DNA of 64,000 nt from the NCBI RefSeq assembly GCF_001028665.1, contig NZ_CP011503.1:3472001-3536000 (forward strand), given 5' to 3'. Positions 36,484-45,674 of this stretch are shown here, one piece after another; position 1 is the stretch's first letter, and each line of letters begins with the position of its first letter. The notes under the pieces are model-generated. The model saw only the letters and a list, made by a program, of their open reading frames with translations. It was not told the origin of the DNA and did not search any database. The position numbers and the translations under genes were made by a program. Origin of the DNA: Burkholderia pyrrocinia (GTDB lineage Bacteria > Pseudomonadota > Gammaproteobacteria > Burkholderiales > Burkholderiaceae).

Positions 36484-37896
36484 TCAGCGCGATGCCTCGA
36501 CGAGCGCCTGCGCGAGCGCGTTATGGCGTTCGATGACGGGCGGCAGATCGAGCGTCGCCAGCCGCCCTTCCCGCACCACCACCTTCCCGTTCACCACCGT
36601 GTACGCCGTCTGCGACGGCGCGCAGAACACCAGCGCCGCAACAGGATCGTGCAGCGCGCCCGCGAACAGCGGCTGGCGCAGGTCGAACGCGGCGAAGTCC
36701 GCGGCCATGCCGGGCTTCAGCGCGCCGATATCGTCGCGGTTCAGCACCTTCGCGCCGCCGAGCGTCGCGATCTCGAGCGCTTCGCGCGCGGTCATCGCAT
36801 CGGGCCCGAAACCGACCCGCTGCAGCAGCAGCGCCTGCCGCACTTCCGCGACCATCTGCGCGCCGTCGTTCGACGCAGAGCCATCGACGCCGAGGCCGAC
36901 CGGCACGCCCGCGAGACGCATCTTCTTCACCGGCGCGATACCCGACGCGAGCCGCATGTTCGAGCACGGACAGTGCGCAACACCCGTGCCGGTGCGCGCG
37001 AACAAACCGATGCCCGCATCGTCGAGCTGCACGCAGTGCGCATGCCATACGTCGTGGCCGACCCAGCCGAGATCTTCCGCATATTCGGCGGGCGTCATCC
37101 CGAACTTCTCGCGGCTGTACGCGATGTCGTTGACGTTCTCCGCCAGGTGCGTGTGCAGCGACACGCCGTACTCGCGCGCGAGCACGGCGGCGTCGCGCAT
37201 CAGCTCGCGGCTCACCGAGAACGGCGAGCACGGCGCGACCACCACGCGCAGCATTGCGTAGCGGCCTTCGTCGTGATAGGACTCGATCAAGCGCTGCGTG
37301 TCGCGCAGGATGTCGGGTTCGCGTTCGACGACGGAATCGGGCGGCAGCCCGCCGTCGCGCTGGCCGACGCTCATCGCGCCGCGGCTCGCGTGGAAGCGCA
37401 TGCCGATCCGCTGCGCGGCGCCGATGCTGTCGTCGAGCCGGCTGCCGTTCGGGTAGATGTAAAGGTGGTCGCTCGACGTCGTGCAGCCCGACTGCAGCAG
37501 CTCGGCCATCGCGGTGAGCGTCGACACCTCGATCATCTCGGGCGTCAGGTGCGCCCAGATCCGGTACAGGTTCGTGAGCCAGCCGAACAGCTCGGCGTTC
37601 TGCGCGGCCGGCACCGCGCGCGTGAGGCTCTGGTACATGTGGTGGTGCGTGTTCACGAGCCCCGGGATCACGAGGTGGCCGCGCAGGTCGAGCACTTCGT
37701 CGGCCGTGTCGGGCAGCTCGGCGGTCGGGCCGACCGCGACGATCCGGTTGTCTTCGATATAGAGCCCTGCGTCGCGCAGCTCGCGGCGCGTGTCGTCCAT
37801 GGTCACGAGCACGTCGGCGTGCTTGACCAACAGGGTTTTCGGGCGGGATGGGGATGCGTTCGGCGCGCGTGCGCCGGCGTGCTGCTCGAGGTTCAT
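36484..37896 (-). CDS. 8-oxoguanine deaminase (amidohydrolase, ATZ/TRZ family)
   Basis: 470 residues from ATG 37896 (MNLEQHAGARAPN). Metal site: NTHHHMYQSLTRAVP carries the HxH, HTHLAEN the next His, AHCVQLDD and LGVDGSASND the final Asp. The PGLVNTHHHMYQ text, HLYIYPNGSRLDDS and RFHASRGAMSVG match bacterial 8-oxoguanine deaminases and close hydroxyatrazine-type relatives more than classical guanine deaminase. Deaminating 8-oxoguanine gives urate, the substrate of PuuD encoded 0.9 kb away. Guanine deaminase activity cannot be excluded. A 520-base region with two identical palindromes separates it from hiuH. Confidence 0.8.
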   Translation of the reverse strand: MNLEQHAGARAPNASPSRPKTLLVKHADVLVTMDDTRRELRDAGLYIEDNRIVAVGPTAELPDTADEVLDLRGHLVIPGLVNTHHHMYQSLTRAVPAAQNAELFGWLTNLYRIWAHLTPEMIEVSTLTAMAELLQSGCTTSSDHLYIYPNGSRLDDSIGAAQRIGMRFHASRGAMSVGQRDGGLPPDSVVEREPDILRDTQRLIESYHDEGRYAMLRVVVAPCSPFSVSRELMRDAAVLAREYGVSLHTHLAENVNDIAYSREKFGMTPAEYAEDLGWVGHDVWHAHCVQLDDAGIGLFARTGTGVAHCPCSNMRLASGIAPVKKMRLAGVPVGLGVDGSASNDGAQMVAEVRQALLLQRVGFGPDAMTAREALEIATLGGAKVLNRDDIGALKPGMAADFAAFDLRQPLFAGALHDPVAALVFCAPSQTAYTVVNGKVVVREGRLATLDLPPVIERHNALAQALVEASR

Positions 37897-37952
37897 GCGT
37901 TCTCCGCGTCGGTCTGCCCCCAGGGGCTGAATCCTGGGGGTGGTCACAAAGC

Positions 37953-37962
37953 CGTTCGAACG
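37953..37962. promoter_or_regulatory. Palindrome CGTTCGAACG, copy 1 (candidate operator)
   Basis: A perfect 10-bp palindrome 57 bases upstream of the deaminase start. An identical copy lies 41 bases further on, close to four helical turns. Paired spacing like this fits cooperative binding by a dimeric regulator. The binder is unknown, and the motif also occurs by chance in this GC-rich genome. Confidence 0.35.
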
Positions 37963-37993
37963 CTGATTCGCGGCACGCCCCGGTGCCTGCGTC

Positions 37994-38003
37994 CGTTCGA
38001 ACG
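37994..38003. promoter_or_regulatory. Palindrome CGTTCGAACG, copy 2 (candidate operator)
   Basis: Second copy of the same 10-bp palindrome, 41 bases from the first, in the same divergent region. Confidence 0.35.
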
Positions 38004-38416
38004 CCCTGGCCCGGTTACCCGGCGTGCTCGCCGTCTTCGGGGTACGCGCGGGCCACAGGCCGACGCGCACGGCGGGAGGATCGCCCAAGCACGCGCGGCA
38101 CACAATGCGCGATCCGGAATACCGCGCTTCACGGATTCGATATGGTACGCCGCGCGCGCTGGGTCCGTCCTGCCGCCGGAGGCCCGAAACGCCCGCTGGA
38201 AGCCCTGTCGGCGTGCCGTCGACAGCCGCTCATGCGCGGCGCATTATCTTTGATATCGCGCCCGTATTTGCTCGGGGAACCTTTTTACAATGCCTGCACG
38301 GCGCTCGCTTCACCTCGCCGACGGGTATGTAGCCACGTGACGTGGAGCCTCGATCCGCCGCACAGTCAATGGATCGAGTCGCCGCCGAACCTCGCATTCA
38401 TACAAGGACGCAACGA

Positions 38417-38770
38417 ATGGGAAAGCTCACTACCCACGTACTCGATACGGCGCACGGTCGTCCCGGCGCTGCACTCAAGGTGGACCTCTACGCGCTGGAC
38501 GGCGAATCGCGCCGCGCGATCAAGACCGTACTGACCAATAGCGACGGCCGCTGCGACGAACCCCTGCTCGAAGGCGCCGCGCTCGCCGCCGGCGAATACG
38601 AACTCGTGTTCCATGCCGGCGACTACTTCGCGTCGCTCGGCGTGAAGGTGCCCGAACCCCGTTTCGTCGACCGCGTCGTGCTGCGCTTCGGCATCGCCGA
38701 CACCGGCTCGCACTACCACGTGCCGCTGCTCGTGTCGCCGTGGTCGTACAGCACCTATCGCGGCAGCTGA
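38417..38770 (+). CDS. hiuH: 5-hydroxyisourate hydrolase (transthyretin-like)
   Basis: 117 residues: MGKLTTHVLDTAHGRPGA with the family-specific THVLD and catalytic His7, a central transthyretin beta-sandwich, and the C-terminal signature tetrapeptide YRGS that distinguishes hydrolases from transthyretin. It converts 5-hydroxyisourate, the product of urate oxidation, to OHCU. It is followed after 54 bases by puuD, which makes its substrate, and the two form an operon. Confidence 0.96.
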   Translation: MGKLTTHVLDTAHGRPGAALKVDLYALDGESRRAIKTVLTNSDGRCDEPLLEGAALAAGEYELVFHAGDYFASLGVKVPEPRFVDRVVLRFGIADTGSHYHVPLLVSPWSYSTYRGS

Positions 38771-38824
38771 CATACGCATCGGCGCCCACATCAAAGACAA
38801 ACGATCTGAGTCTGGAGGAGTTTC

Positions 38825-40018
38825 ATGGAAGGCTTCATCACCGACTGGCTGAACCTCGCGCTGCGATGGCTGCACGTCATCGTCGCCATTGCGTGGATCG
38901 GCGAGTCGTTCTATTTCGTCGCGCTCGACAACAGCCTGAAACCGCCGACCGACCCGAACCAGCGCAAGCGCGGTGTGTTCGGCGAACTGTGGCACGTCCA
39001 CGGCGGCGGTTTCTACAACATGCAGAAGTACACGGTCGCCCCGCCGGAAATGCCGGATGACCTGCACTGGTCGAAGTGGCCGTCGTACACGACCTGGCTG
39101 TCGGGCTTCTCGCTGTTCTTCGTGCTGTACCTGCTCGCGCCGAACACCTACCTGATCGACAAGAGCGTGCTCGACATGGGCCCGGTGGTCGCCGTCGCGT
39201 CCGCGCTCGGCTTCCTCGCCGCCGGCTGGATCGTCTACGACTCGCTGTGCCGCATCCTCGGCACCAACGACCGCGTGCTCGGCATCTGCGTCGGCCTCTA
39301 CGTCGTCGTCGCCGCGTACCTCGCGTGCCACATCTTCGCGGGCCGTGCCGCCTACCTGATCGTCGGCGCGATGCTCGCGACGATCATGTCGGCGAACGTG
39401 TTCTTCGTGATCATCCCCGGCCAGCGCAAGATGGTCGACAAGATGCTCAAGGGCGAAGAGCCGAACCCGATCTACGGCAAGCGCGGCAAGCAGCGCTCGG
39501 TGCACAACACGTACTTCACGCTGCCCGTCGTGTTCGCGATGCTGTCGAACCACTATGCGATGACGTACACGAACAAGTTCAACTGGGTCGTGCTCGTGCT
39601 GATCATGCTGGCCGGCGCGCTGATCCGTCAGTTCTTCGTGATGCGTCACCGCGGCAAGCAGCTGTGGTACCTGCCGATCGGCGGCGTCGCGCTGCTGGCC
39701 GGCGCGCTGGTGTGGACGACGCCGAAGCCGGTCGCACCGGAAGCGCAAGCCGCGAACGCGCCGAAGATCGTGATCAACGACATCATGCCGATCCTGCAGC
39801 AGCGCTGCGTCGAGTGCCACTCGTCGAAGCCGACGCTGATGGGCAGCGCACCCGCGGGCGTGATGTTCGACACGCCGGACGAAGTGTCGAAGAACGCGCA
39901 GCGTATCTACGAACAGGCCGTGCGCCTGAAGGCGATGCCGATCGGCAACGTCACGCACATGACCGACGACGAGCGGACGAAGCTCGCCGCCTGGTTCGAG
40001 GGTGGCGCGGTCAAGTAA
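38825..40018 (+). CDS. puuD: PuuD, membrane-bound urate hydroxylase with cytochrome c domain
   Basis: 397 residues. About eight hydrophobic segments fill residues 1-300, starting FITDWLNLALRWLHVIVAIAWIGESF and carrying several conserved His (RWLHVIV, WHVHGGGFYN, VHNTYFTLPVVF). The C-terminal domain has one haem c motif CVECH (Cys328, Cys331, His332). This is the PuuD architecture, an integral membrane urate oxidase that passes electrons to the respiratory chain through its cytochrome domain instead of making hydrogen peroxide. GGAGG lies before the ATG. A terminator follows. Confidence 0.95.
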   Translation: MEGFITDWLNLALRWLHVIVAIAWIGESFYFVALDNSLKPPTDPNQRKRGVFGELWHVHGGGFYNMQKYTVAPPEMPDDLHWSKWPSYTTWLSGFSLFFVLYLLAPNTYLIDKSVLDMGPVVAVASALGFLAAGWIVYDSLCRILGTNDRVLGICVGLYVVVAAYLACHIFAGRAAYLIVGAMLATIMSANVFFVIIPGQRKMVDKMLKGEEPNPIYGKRGKQRSVHNTYFTLPVVFAMLSNHYAMTYTNKFNWVVLVLIMLAGALIRQFFVMRHRGKQLWYLPIGGVALLAGALVWTTPKPVAPEAQAANAPKIVINDIMPILQQRCVECHSSKPTLMGSAPAGVMFDTPDEVSKNAQRIYEQAVRLKAMPIGNVTHMTDDERTKLAAWFEGGAVK

Positions 40019-40058
40019 GCCGTCGTGCGCCGGTTGCCGGCGCGATCCTCTCCGTTCG

Positions 40059-40086
40059 CGGGCCCGGTGACGGGCCCGTTTTTTTG
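40059..40086 (+). terminator. Terminator after puuD
   Basis: The 7-bp stem CGGGCCC (40059-40065) with GGGCCCG (40072-40078) is followed by eight T. Confidence 0.85.
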
Positions 40087-40108
40087 CCTGTTCCGAATGC
40101 GCCGCCCG

Positions 40109-40519
40109 CTAACTGCCCATCGCGTCGCGCTGGAGCGCGACGAGCGCATCGAGCGCGCGCGGGCCGTCGTCGAACGGCACGAAGATATGATCGTGGTACG
40201 CGGCGGCCATCACGTTGCAACTGATGCCGGCCGCACCGAGCGCCCGCGCGAATGCCGCGGTGAGGCCAACGGCCGCGAGATCGGAATGCACGGTCAGCGT
40301 GATCCACGCGGCGCGGAACAGCACGGGCCAGCCGCGACGTGAGGCCACCTCCTCGCGGACGACGACCGTCAGGCCTTCCGCTTCGCGGAACGTCGCAATC
40401 GTTTCGGATAACGATACGTCTGCATCGGTCGGCAGCGATACGAACGCGTACGCGCCCGGATGCAGCTCGGGTTGCATCGTGCGCAGCAGGATTGCGAGGT
40501 CGTTTTCAGGTTGGCTCAT
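40109..40519 (-). CDS. ACT-domain-containing protein
   Basis: 136 residues starting MSQPENDLAILLRTMQPELH. It looks like two ACT-like halves: PGAYAFVSLPTDADVSLSETIATFREAEGLTVVVRE and ITLTVHSDLAAVGLTAAFARALGAAGISCNVMAAAYHDHIFVPF, the pattern of stand-alone ACT proteins that probably bind a small ligand such as an amino acid. No enzyme domain is attached. The ATG at 40519 follows GGAG. It shares its strand with the LysR gene upstream (71-base gap) and may be cotranscribed with it. Confidence 0.8.
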   Translation of the reverse strand: MSQPENDLAILLRTMQPELHPGAYAFVSLPTDADVSLSETIATFREAEGLTVVVREEVASRRGWPVLFRAAWITLTVHSDLAAVGLTAAFARALGAAGISCNVMAAAYHDHIFVPFDDGPRALDALVALQRDAMGS

Positions 40520-40590
40520 CGGAGGAACACGCCCGGAACCGGACGTCGTGCGGTGGCGATGCGGGCACGATAGCACGCGCGGCGATGGCA

Positions 40591-41511
40591 CTACGCATCC
40601 ACCATTGCCACTTCGTCCGCGAGCCAGCCGCGCAACGCGACGATGCGCGGATCATCCTGCGTCCGCTCCGGATACACGACGTGATAGGCCACCTCGGGCG
40701 ACAGCGCGACGCTCACGTCGAACAGCCGCACGAGGCGTCCGTCCGCGAGATCGCGCGCGATCATGTGCGGCTCCGCGAGACCGACCGCCGCGCCGTCCGT
40801 CACGGCCTGCACGACGTGGCTCGAATCCGGAAACGCGACGCACCGGCTGTCGTCGAAACCATCGACGCCGGCCGCGGCCATCCATGCCGACCAGCGCGGC
40901 CAGATCATGCCGTCGACTTCGCAGTCCACATGGCAAAGCGTGTGGCGCAGCAAATCGCGCGGCTTGCGCAGCGGCGGCCCGGCCGACAGCAGCGCCGGGC
41001 TGCACACCGCGACGACCGACGTGCCGAACAGGCGCTGCGCGCACGCGCCGCGATAACGCCCGGTGCCGAAGCGGATCGCGACATCCACGTCGTCGTCATC
41101 GAAATCGCGCAACCGGTCGGTGATGTCGAACGTCAGTTCGAACGCCGGATGCGCGGCCCTGAAACGCGGCAGGCGCGGCAGCAGCCAGTGCGTCGCAAAG
41201 CGCGCGCCGACCGACACGCGAAGCTCCGTCTGTTCCCGCGCGGCGCGCCGCGCCCGTGCAGTCGCGCGCTGCAGGCCCGCCAGCGCATCGGCGGCCGCGC
41301 CGGCCAGCACGACGCCGGCCGGCGTCAGCCGGATGCTGCGGCTCGTGCGAATGAACAGCTCGATGCCGAGCTGCGCCTCGATTTCCTTGATCTGGTGGCT
41401 GACCGCCGCCGGCGTCAGCCCGACCTCGTCGGCCGCCCGCGAGAAATTCAGGTGCCGCGCCGCCGCATCGAACGTTCTCAGCGCGCGCGTACCGGGCCAC
41501 ATGCGTTCCAT
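40591..41511 (-). CDS. LysR-family regulator (GcvA-like)
   Basis: 306 residues. HTH at RTFDAAARHLNFSRAADEVGLTPAAVSHQIKEIEAQLGIELFIRTSRSIRLTPAG; effector domain with DVAIRFGTGRYRGACAQRLF, typical of GcvA-type regulators. The start MERMWPGTRALRTFDAAARHL is natural. It is divergent from the class IV aminotransferase with a gap of about 130 bases, so control of that gene is the simplest guess. Confidence 0.9.
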   Translation of the reverse strand: MERMWPGTRALRTFDAAARHLNFSRAADEVGLTPAAVSHQIKEIEAQLGIELFIRTSRSIRLTPAGVVLAGAAADALAGLQRATARARRAAREQTELRVSVGARFATHWLLPRLPRFRAAHPAFELTFDITDRLRDFDDDDVDVAIRFGTGRYRGACAQRLFGTSVVAVCSPALLSAGPPLRKPRDLLRHTLCHVDCEVDGMIWPRWSAWMAAAGVDGFDDSRCVAFPDSSHVVQAVTDGAAVGLAEPHMIARDLADGRLVRLFDVSVALSPEVAYHVVYPERTQDDPRIVALRGWLADEVAMVDA

Positions 41512-41645
41512 CGATCTTCAAAAATAATTTGATGACCGTTGCAAAACTACTCGTTTTTCAGCACGCCATCAATCGGCAAACAATAGGTTTTCTTGAAGAT
41601 GCCGCGAGCCGCCCCGTGCCCGAGGCCGAACCCGGAGATTCGCCG

Positions 41646-42461
41646 ATGACCGCTGCCCCTTTCCCGTCCGTCGCCCGGATCAACGGCGTGGCCGCCACGC
41701 AAGACGCGCTCGCCGCGCTGGCGTTCGCGGGCCATGCGCATTTCACCGCGATGCAGGTGCGCGACGGCTGCGTGCGCGGCCTCGACCTGCACCTCGCGCG
41801 GTTGCGCGATGCATCGAACGCGCTGTTCGGCCAGGCGTTGCCCGACGAGCGGATTCGCGCGTTCCTGCGCGCCGCGCTCGAGCGCGCACCGTCGGCGCTG
41901 TCGCTGACCGCAACCGTGCATGCGACGACGGGCGAATTCGTCGCGGCGCGCGACGACGAAGCACTCGACGTGCTGGTTCGTACCGCCGCGCCGTCGTCGG
42001 GGCCGGCCGGCCCGCTCGACCTCGCGCTTTTCGAATACGAGCGCGTGCTGCCCGACATCAAGCACGTCGGCGAAGTCGCGAAGACGCATTTCCTGCGCCG
42101 CGCGGTCGCGCAGGGTTTCGACGATGCGGCGTTCACCGATCGCCACGGGCGCATCAGCGAAGGCTCGATCTGGAACCTGGCGTTCTGGACCGGCGATGCA
42201 GTCATATGGCCGGTGGCCGGCATGCTCGGCGGCGTCACGATGCGCATCGTGCGCCGGCAACTGGCGCGCCTCGGCGTCGCGCAGCACGATCGCGAACTGA
42301 CGCCGGCCGATATTCCTTCGATGGCCGGCGCCATCGTGATGAATTCGTGGACGCCCGGTATCGCCGTGCGCCGGTTCGGCACGGCGACGCTGCCCGACTC
42401 GCCGTCGTTCGCCGCGCTGCTGCATCGCGCGTATGAGCAGGAGCCGCTCGTCGCCCTGTGA
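41646..42461 (+). CDS. Class IV aminotransferase family protein (BCAT/ADC lyase fold)
   Basis: 271 residues from ATG 41646 with GGAGA. PLP lysine in VLPDIKHVGEVAKTHFLRR (probably the Lys of VAKTHF), and the family GRISEGSIWNLAFW segment replaces the usual E-G-x-x-x-N loop. Fold class IV includes branched-chain aminotransferase, D-amino acid aminotransferase and aminodeoxychorismate lyase. Substrate not determined. It is divergent from the GcvA-like regulator and convergent with a RidA-family gene, whose enamine deaminase activity often accompanies PLP enzymes. Confidence 0.85.
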   Translation: MTAAPFPSVARINGVAATQDALAALAFAGHAHFTAMQVRDGCVRGLDLHLARLRDASNALFGQALPDERIRAFLRAALERAPSALSLTATVHATTGEFVAARDDEALDVLVRTAAPSSGPAGPLDLALFEYERVLPDIKHVGEVAKTHFLRRAVAQGFDDAAFTDRHGRISEGSIWNLAFWTGDAVIWPVAGMLGGVTMRIVRRQLARLGVAQHDRELTPADIPSMAGAIVMNSWTPGIAVRRFGTATLPDSPSFAALLHRAYEQEPLVAL

Positions 42462-42492
42462 CGTGCGCCGACACGAAACGCTGCCGGCCACC

Positions 42493-42897
42493 TCACCCGT
42501 CGACAGGCTCCGGCAGCCGCGCGATCGCCTTGATCTCGAACTGGAAGCCGTACAACCAGGTCACGCCGACGGCGGTCAGCGTCGGGTGCGGCGCGTCGCC
42601 CCAATACTCGGGGACGATCTCCCAGATCCGCTCGAACGTCGCTTCAGGGTCGACGAGGAACACCGTCACGTCGACGACATCGTCGAACGTGCAGCCGGCC
42701 GCACGCAGCACCGCGTTCAGGTTGTCGAACGCGCGGCGGACCTGCGCGCCCAGCTCCGGCTCGGGCGAACCGTCGTCGCGGCTGCCGACCTGCCCGGACA
42801 CGAACAGGAAGCCGTTCGAGCCCAGCGCCGGCGAATAGCGGTTGCGCTCATACAGCGCCCGGCGACCGGGCGGGAAAACTACGCTACGCTTTGCCAT
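42493..42897 (-). CDS. RidA family protein (YjgF/YER057c/UK114)
   Basis: 134 residues: YERNRYSPALGSNGFLFVSGQVG, DNLNAVLRAAGCTFDDVVDVTVFLVD and the closing strand VGVTWLYGFQFEIKAIARLP match the RidA fold of imine/enamine deaminases. The key arginine of active RidA, normally in a V-A-R-V-E-V-type strand near the end, is not evident here, so it may belong to a non-deaminating branch. It lies beside a PLP-type aminotransferase and before a divergent LysR gene. Confidence 0.85.
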   Translation of the reverse strand: MAKRSVVFPPGRRALYERNRYSPALGSNGFLFVSGQVGSRDDGSPEPELGAQVRRAFDNLNAVLRAAGCTFDDVVDVTVFLVDPEATFERIWEIVPEYWGDAPHPTLTAVGVTWLYGFQFEIKAIARLPEPVDG

Positions 42898-43048
42898 CCA
42901 ACACCTCCATCAGTCAGTGGGGCGAAGCCGCCCCTGCATCAACGATGAAGGCACTTTAAGGACCGTTGCCCGGCGGATAAACCGGCAACCCTGCCCAACA
43001 CTGTTTGTGCGGCCCAAACAATTCCCGACGACGCGGAGCCCCGACCCG

Positions 43049-44014
43049 ATGGATCGATTCGACGCAATGCAGGCGTTCGCCCGCGTAGTGGAAGCCGGCA
43101 GCTTCACGAAGGCGGCCGAGACGCTGCACATGAGCCGCACCACCGTCACGCAACTGGTGCAGCAGCTCGAAGCGCGGTTGCGCGTGAAGCTGTTCAACCG
43201 CACGACGCGCAAGGTCGTGGTCACGGCCGACGGCGCTGCGTACTACGAGCGCGTGGTGCGGCTGCTGGCCGACATGGACGATGCCGAAACGAGCCTGTCC
43301 GCCGCGTCCGCTTCGCCCCGCGGGCGGCTGCGCGTGGACGTGCCGAGCCCGTTCGCGCGCCTGATCCTGATCCCCGCGCTGCCTGCTTTCCATGCGCGCT
43401 ATCCGGACCTCCAGCTCGACATGGGCGTCAGCGACCGCGTGGTGGACGTGATCGGCGAGAGCGTCGACTGCGTCGTGCGCGGCGGCGAACCGGCCGACCG
43501 CTCGCTGGTCGCGCGCCGCGTCGGCGACCTGCGGCTCGGCGTGTACGCGTCGCCGGCCTATCTCGCGCGTGCCGGCACGCCGTCGCATCCGAACGAACTG
43601 GAAGACACGCATCACCGGATCGTCGGCTTCCTGTGGGCGCGTACCGGCAAGGCGCTGCCGTTTGCGATGGAATGCGACGGCGAGCGCGTCGACGTGCGCG
43701 GACGCTACGTGCTCGCCGTCGACGACGGCAATGCGTACCTCGAGGCCGGCCTCGCCGGGCTGGGCATTCTGTGGCTGCCCGACTACATGGCTGCCGCGCA
43801 TCGCGCGCGTGGCGAACTGGTGCCGCTGTTCGAAGCGTGGCAGCTCGAACCGATGCCGATGTACGTCGCGTTCCCGCCGAACCGGCACGTCAGCGCGAAG
43901 GTGCGCGTCTTCGTCGACTGGATCGCCGACCTGATGGCGCAGCATGCGCCGGTCGCGAACCGGCGTCGCGGCGGCAACGGTTCGCGCGACACGCGCAAGG
44001 CTGTGGCGACCTGA
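43049..44014 (+). CDS. LysR-family regulator (CrgA/AaeR type)
   Basis: 321 residues from ATG 43049 (MDRFDAMQAFARVVEAGSFTKAAETL). HTH SRTTVTQLVQQLEARLRVKLFNRTTRKVVVT; effector domain with GVSDRVVDVIGESVDCVVRGGEPADRSLVARRVG, typical for this LysR branch. It is divergent from the RidA gene and convergent with allA, with the allA terminator between. It probably controls the RidA gene or a distant target. Confidence 0.9.
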   Translation: MDRFDAMQAFARVVEAGSFTKAAETLHMSRTTVTQLVQQLEARLRVKLFNRTTRKVVVTADGAAYYERVVRLLADMDDAETSLSAASASPRGRLRVDVPSPFARLILIPALPAFHARYPDLQLDMGVSDRVVDVIGESVDCVVRGGEPADRSLVARRVGDLRLGVYASPAYLARAGTPSHPNELEDTHHRIVGFLWARTGKALPFAMECDGERVDVRGRYVLAVDDGNAYLEAGLAGLGILWLPDYMAAAHRARGELVPLFEAWQLEPMPMYVAFPPNRHVSAKVRVFVDWIADLMAQHAPVANRRRGGNGSRDTRKAVAT

Positions 44015-44028
44015 AACGCGCGACACAT

Positions 44029-44057
44029 AAAAAAAACCGCGCAAGTTGCGCGGGTTT
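44029..44057 (-). terminator. Terminator at the end of the allantoin operon
   Basis: On the minus strand an 11-base arm (AAACCCGCGCA) pairs with TGCGCGGTTT allowing one bulged base, followed by eight T (44029-44036). It lies 33 bases after the allA stop and ends the seven-gene minus-strand run. Confidence 0.75.
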
Positions 44058-44089
44058 CGACATGCGATGGCAGAAACGCCAGCGGCGAC

Positions 44090-44602
44090 TCAGGCCGTCA
44101 GCGTGTGCAGCGCCTCGTCGGTGAGCCACAGCGATTCCTGCAGGTCCTGCTCGTTGAGGTTCAGGCCATCCCCGCCGCGATCGACGACGATGAAGTCGCT
44201 GACGCCGCCGAGCGCGATCAGCGGGTGATGCCACACGCCCTTCGCATAGTTGACGCCCTGCCAGCCGCTCGTCACGAACGCGCGGATCTTCGCCGGATCG
44301 AGATCGCCGGCAGGCGCCACGACGACGAGATACGGCTGGTCGTTCAACGGCACGAATGCCTGGCTGCCGAGCGGGTGCCGCTCGAGCATCTTCACTTCGA
44401 ACGGCAGCGTGCGCGGCTGGCCGCGGAACAGGTTGACGAGCGTGCGGCCGTCTTCATCGGTCACGTCGACTTTCGCGAGATCGTGAAAGCGGATCGTCGT
44501 GCCGAGGTTGATCGGGATCTGCTTCGCTCCTTCCGTTTCGATCACGTCGCCGAACGGCGCGAACGCTTCCTTGGTCAGCGGTTCGATAACCAGCGTCTTC
44601 AT
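44090..44602 (-). CDS. allA: Ureidoglycolate lyase
   Basis: 170 residues: [20 protein letters not shown], then [26 protein letters not shown] and [24 protein letters not shown], the cupin-like AllA signature. It splits ureidoglycolate into glyoxylate and urea. It overlaps alc by four bases (ATGA), so the two are translationally coupled and it is the last gene of the operon. The enzyme gives urea, so a urease elsewhere would be needed to recover that nitrogen. Confidence 0.95.
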   Translation of the reverse strand: MKTLVIEPLTKEAFAPFGDVIETEGAKQIPINLGTTIRFHDLAKVDVTDEDGRTLVNLFRGQPRTLPFEVKMLERHPLGSQAFVPLNDQPYLVVVAPAGDLDPAKIRAFVTSGWQGVNYAKGVWHHPLIALGGVSDFIVVDRGGDGLNLNEQDLQESLWLTDEALHTLTA

Positions 44603-45612
44603 TTGTCGAGCGTCCCCCACAGGCGCAGGCGCGACACGCCGCCGTCCGGAATGATGTTCAGCCGCACGTGCGTGACGGGGCCGAGCGACGCGATGTCGGC
44701 TTCGAAGTAATGCTGCTTGTCCATCTGCAGCTTCTGTTCGCCGAGCAGCACCGGCCAGAACATCGACTGCGTGATCAGCGAGCTGTCGGTGCCGCCCGAC
44801 ACGTACGCAGCCTGGATCGAGCAGCGGTCCGGGTAGTTGCCCTTGAAGAACGCGGTATCGACTTCGATCTTGCGGATCACGCCCGGCTGCGCGAGCGCGA
44901 TGATCGCCCAGTCGTTGCCCGGTTCGCGGCGGCGGCGGGTTTCCCAGCCGTCGCCCATGTTCACGCCACGGCCCGGCAGCAGCAGGTTCGACGCGACGCC
45001 GAAGTGCTGGTTGTTCGCGGCCACGACATAACCGCCGTTTTCCATCGCCGCGAGATCGAACTGCTCGGTCGCGCTCGCGCCGGCCCAGTCGAGCTGCGGC
45101 TGGCCGTACACGCGCAGGCGCGCAATGCCGCCGTCCGGGTAGATGTTCACGCGCAGGTGTGTGAATGCGCGTGCGTCGCCCGCTTCGACGTAATGATGGC
45201 TGTTGCCCTGCAGCGTCGTCGACGGCACGATCTCGACCCACTCGGTCGCGTGCGTCGGCGCGCCGTCGGCCACGAAGGCGGCCTCGATCGATGCGGCCGG
45301 CGGGAAATTGCCGGTGAAGTGGCTCGTGTCGATGTCGAAGCCCTTGATCACGCCCGGGCGCGCGAGCTTGACGATGCACCAGTCGTAGCCCGTCGTGCGC
45401 TTGCGGCGCGTCTCCCAGCCGTCCATCCACTTGCCGTGGTCGTCGTACTTGCCGGGAATGAACACGGCCGGCTCGGGGTTCAGCATCCGGTCCTTCGGCG
45501 CGAAGAAATCGTCGCTGGCTTCGAGCGCCTGCGCACCGAGACGCGGGTCGGCAAGATTCACGTAGCGCCGCGTGAATTCGGGTGCGTTGGGGTCGAGAAG
45601 CGGAACAGCCAT
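44599..45612 (-). CDS. alc: Allantoicase
   Basis: 337 residues with two tandem allantoicase repeats, each with a jelly-roll pattern: [20 protein letters not shown] then [37 protein letters not shown] in the first, and [38 protein letters not shown] in the second. It hydrolyses allantoate to ureidoglycolate and urea. The ATG overlaps nothing upstream (62 bases from uraD), and the 3' end overlaps allA by ATGA. Confidence 0.95.
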   Translation of the reverse strand: MAVPLLDPNAPEFTRRYVNLADPRLGAQALEASDDFFAPKDRMLNPEPAVFIPGKYDDHGKWMDGWETRRKRTTGYDWCIVKLARPGVIKGFDIDTSHFTGNFPPAASIEAAFVADGAPTHATEWVEIVPSTTLQGNSHHYVEAGDARAFTHLRVNIYPDGGIARLRVYGQPQLDWAGASATEQFDLAAMENGGYVVAANNQHFGVASNLLLPGRGVNMGDGWETRRRREPGNDWAIIALAQPGVIRKIEVDTAFFKGNYPDRCSIQAAYVSGGTDSSLITQSMFWPVLLGEQKLQMDKQHYFEADIASLGPVTHVRLNIIPDGGVSRLRLWGTLDK

Positions 45613-45674
45613 GATGTTTCCTTGTTTCAGTGATGCGATCGGGCCGCTGCGGCGCAGCAGGCCGTAATGCGGTG

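Larger units (their letters stand above)
37897..38416. other. Long divergent region between 8-oxoguanine deaminase and hiuH
   Basis: 520 bases without a supported gene. Near the deaminase end it carries two copies of CGTTCGAACG, a perfect 10-bp palindrome, 41 bases apart. The part close to hiuH is less GC-rich (about 38235-38290) and could hold its promoter. Open frames crossing here lack protein-like sequence. Confidence 0.45.
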
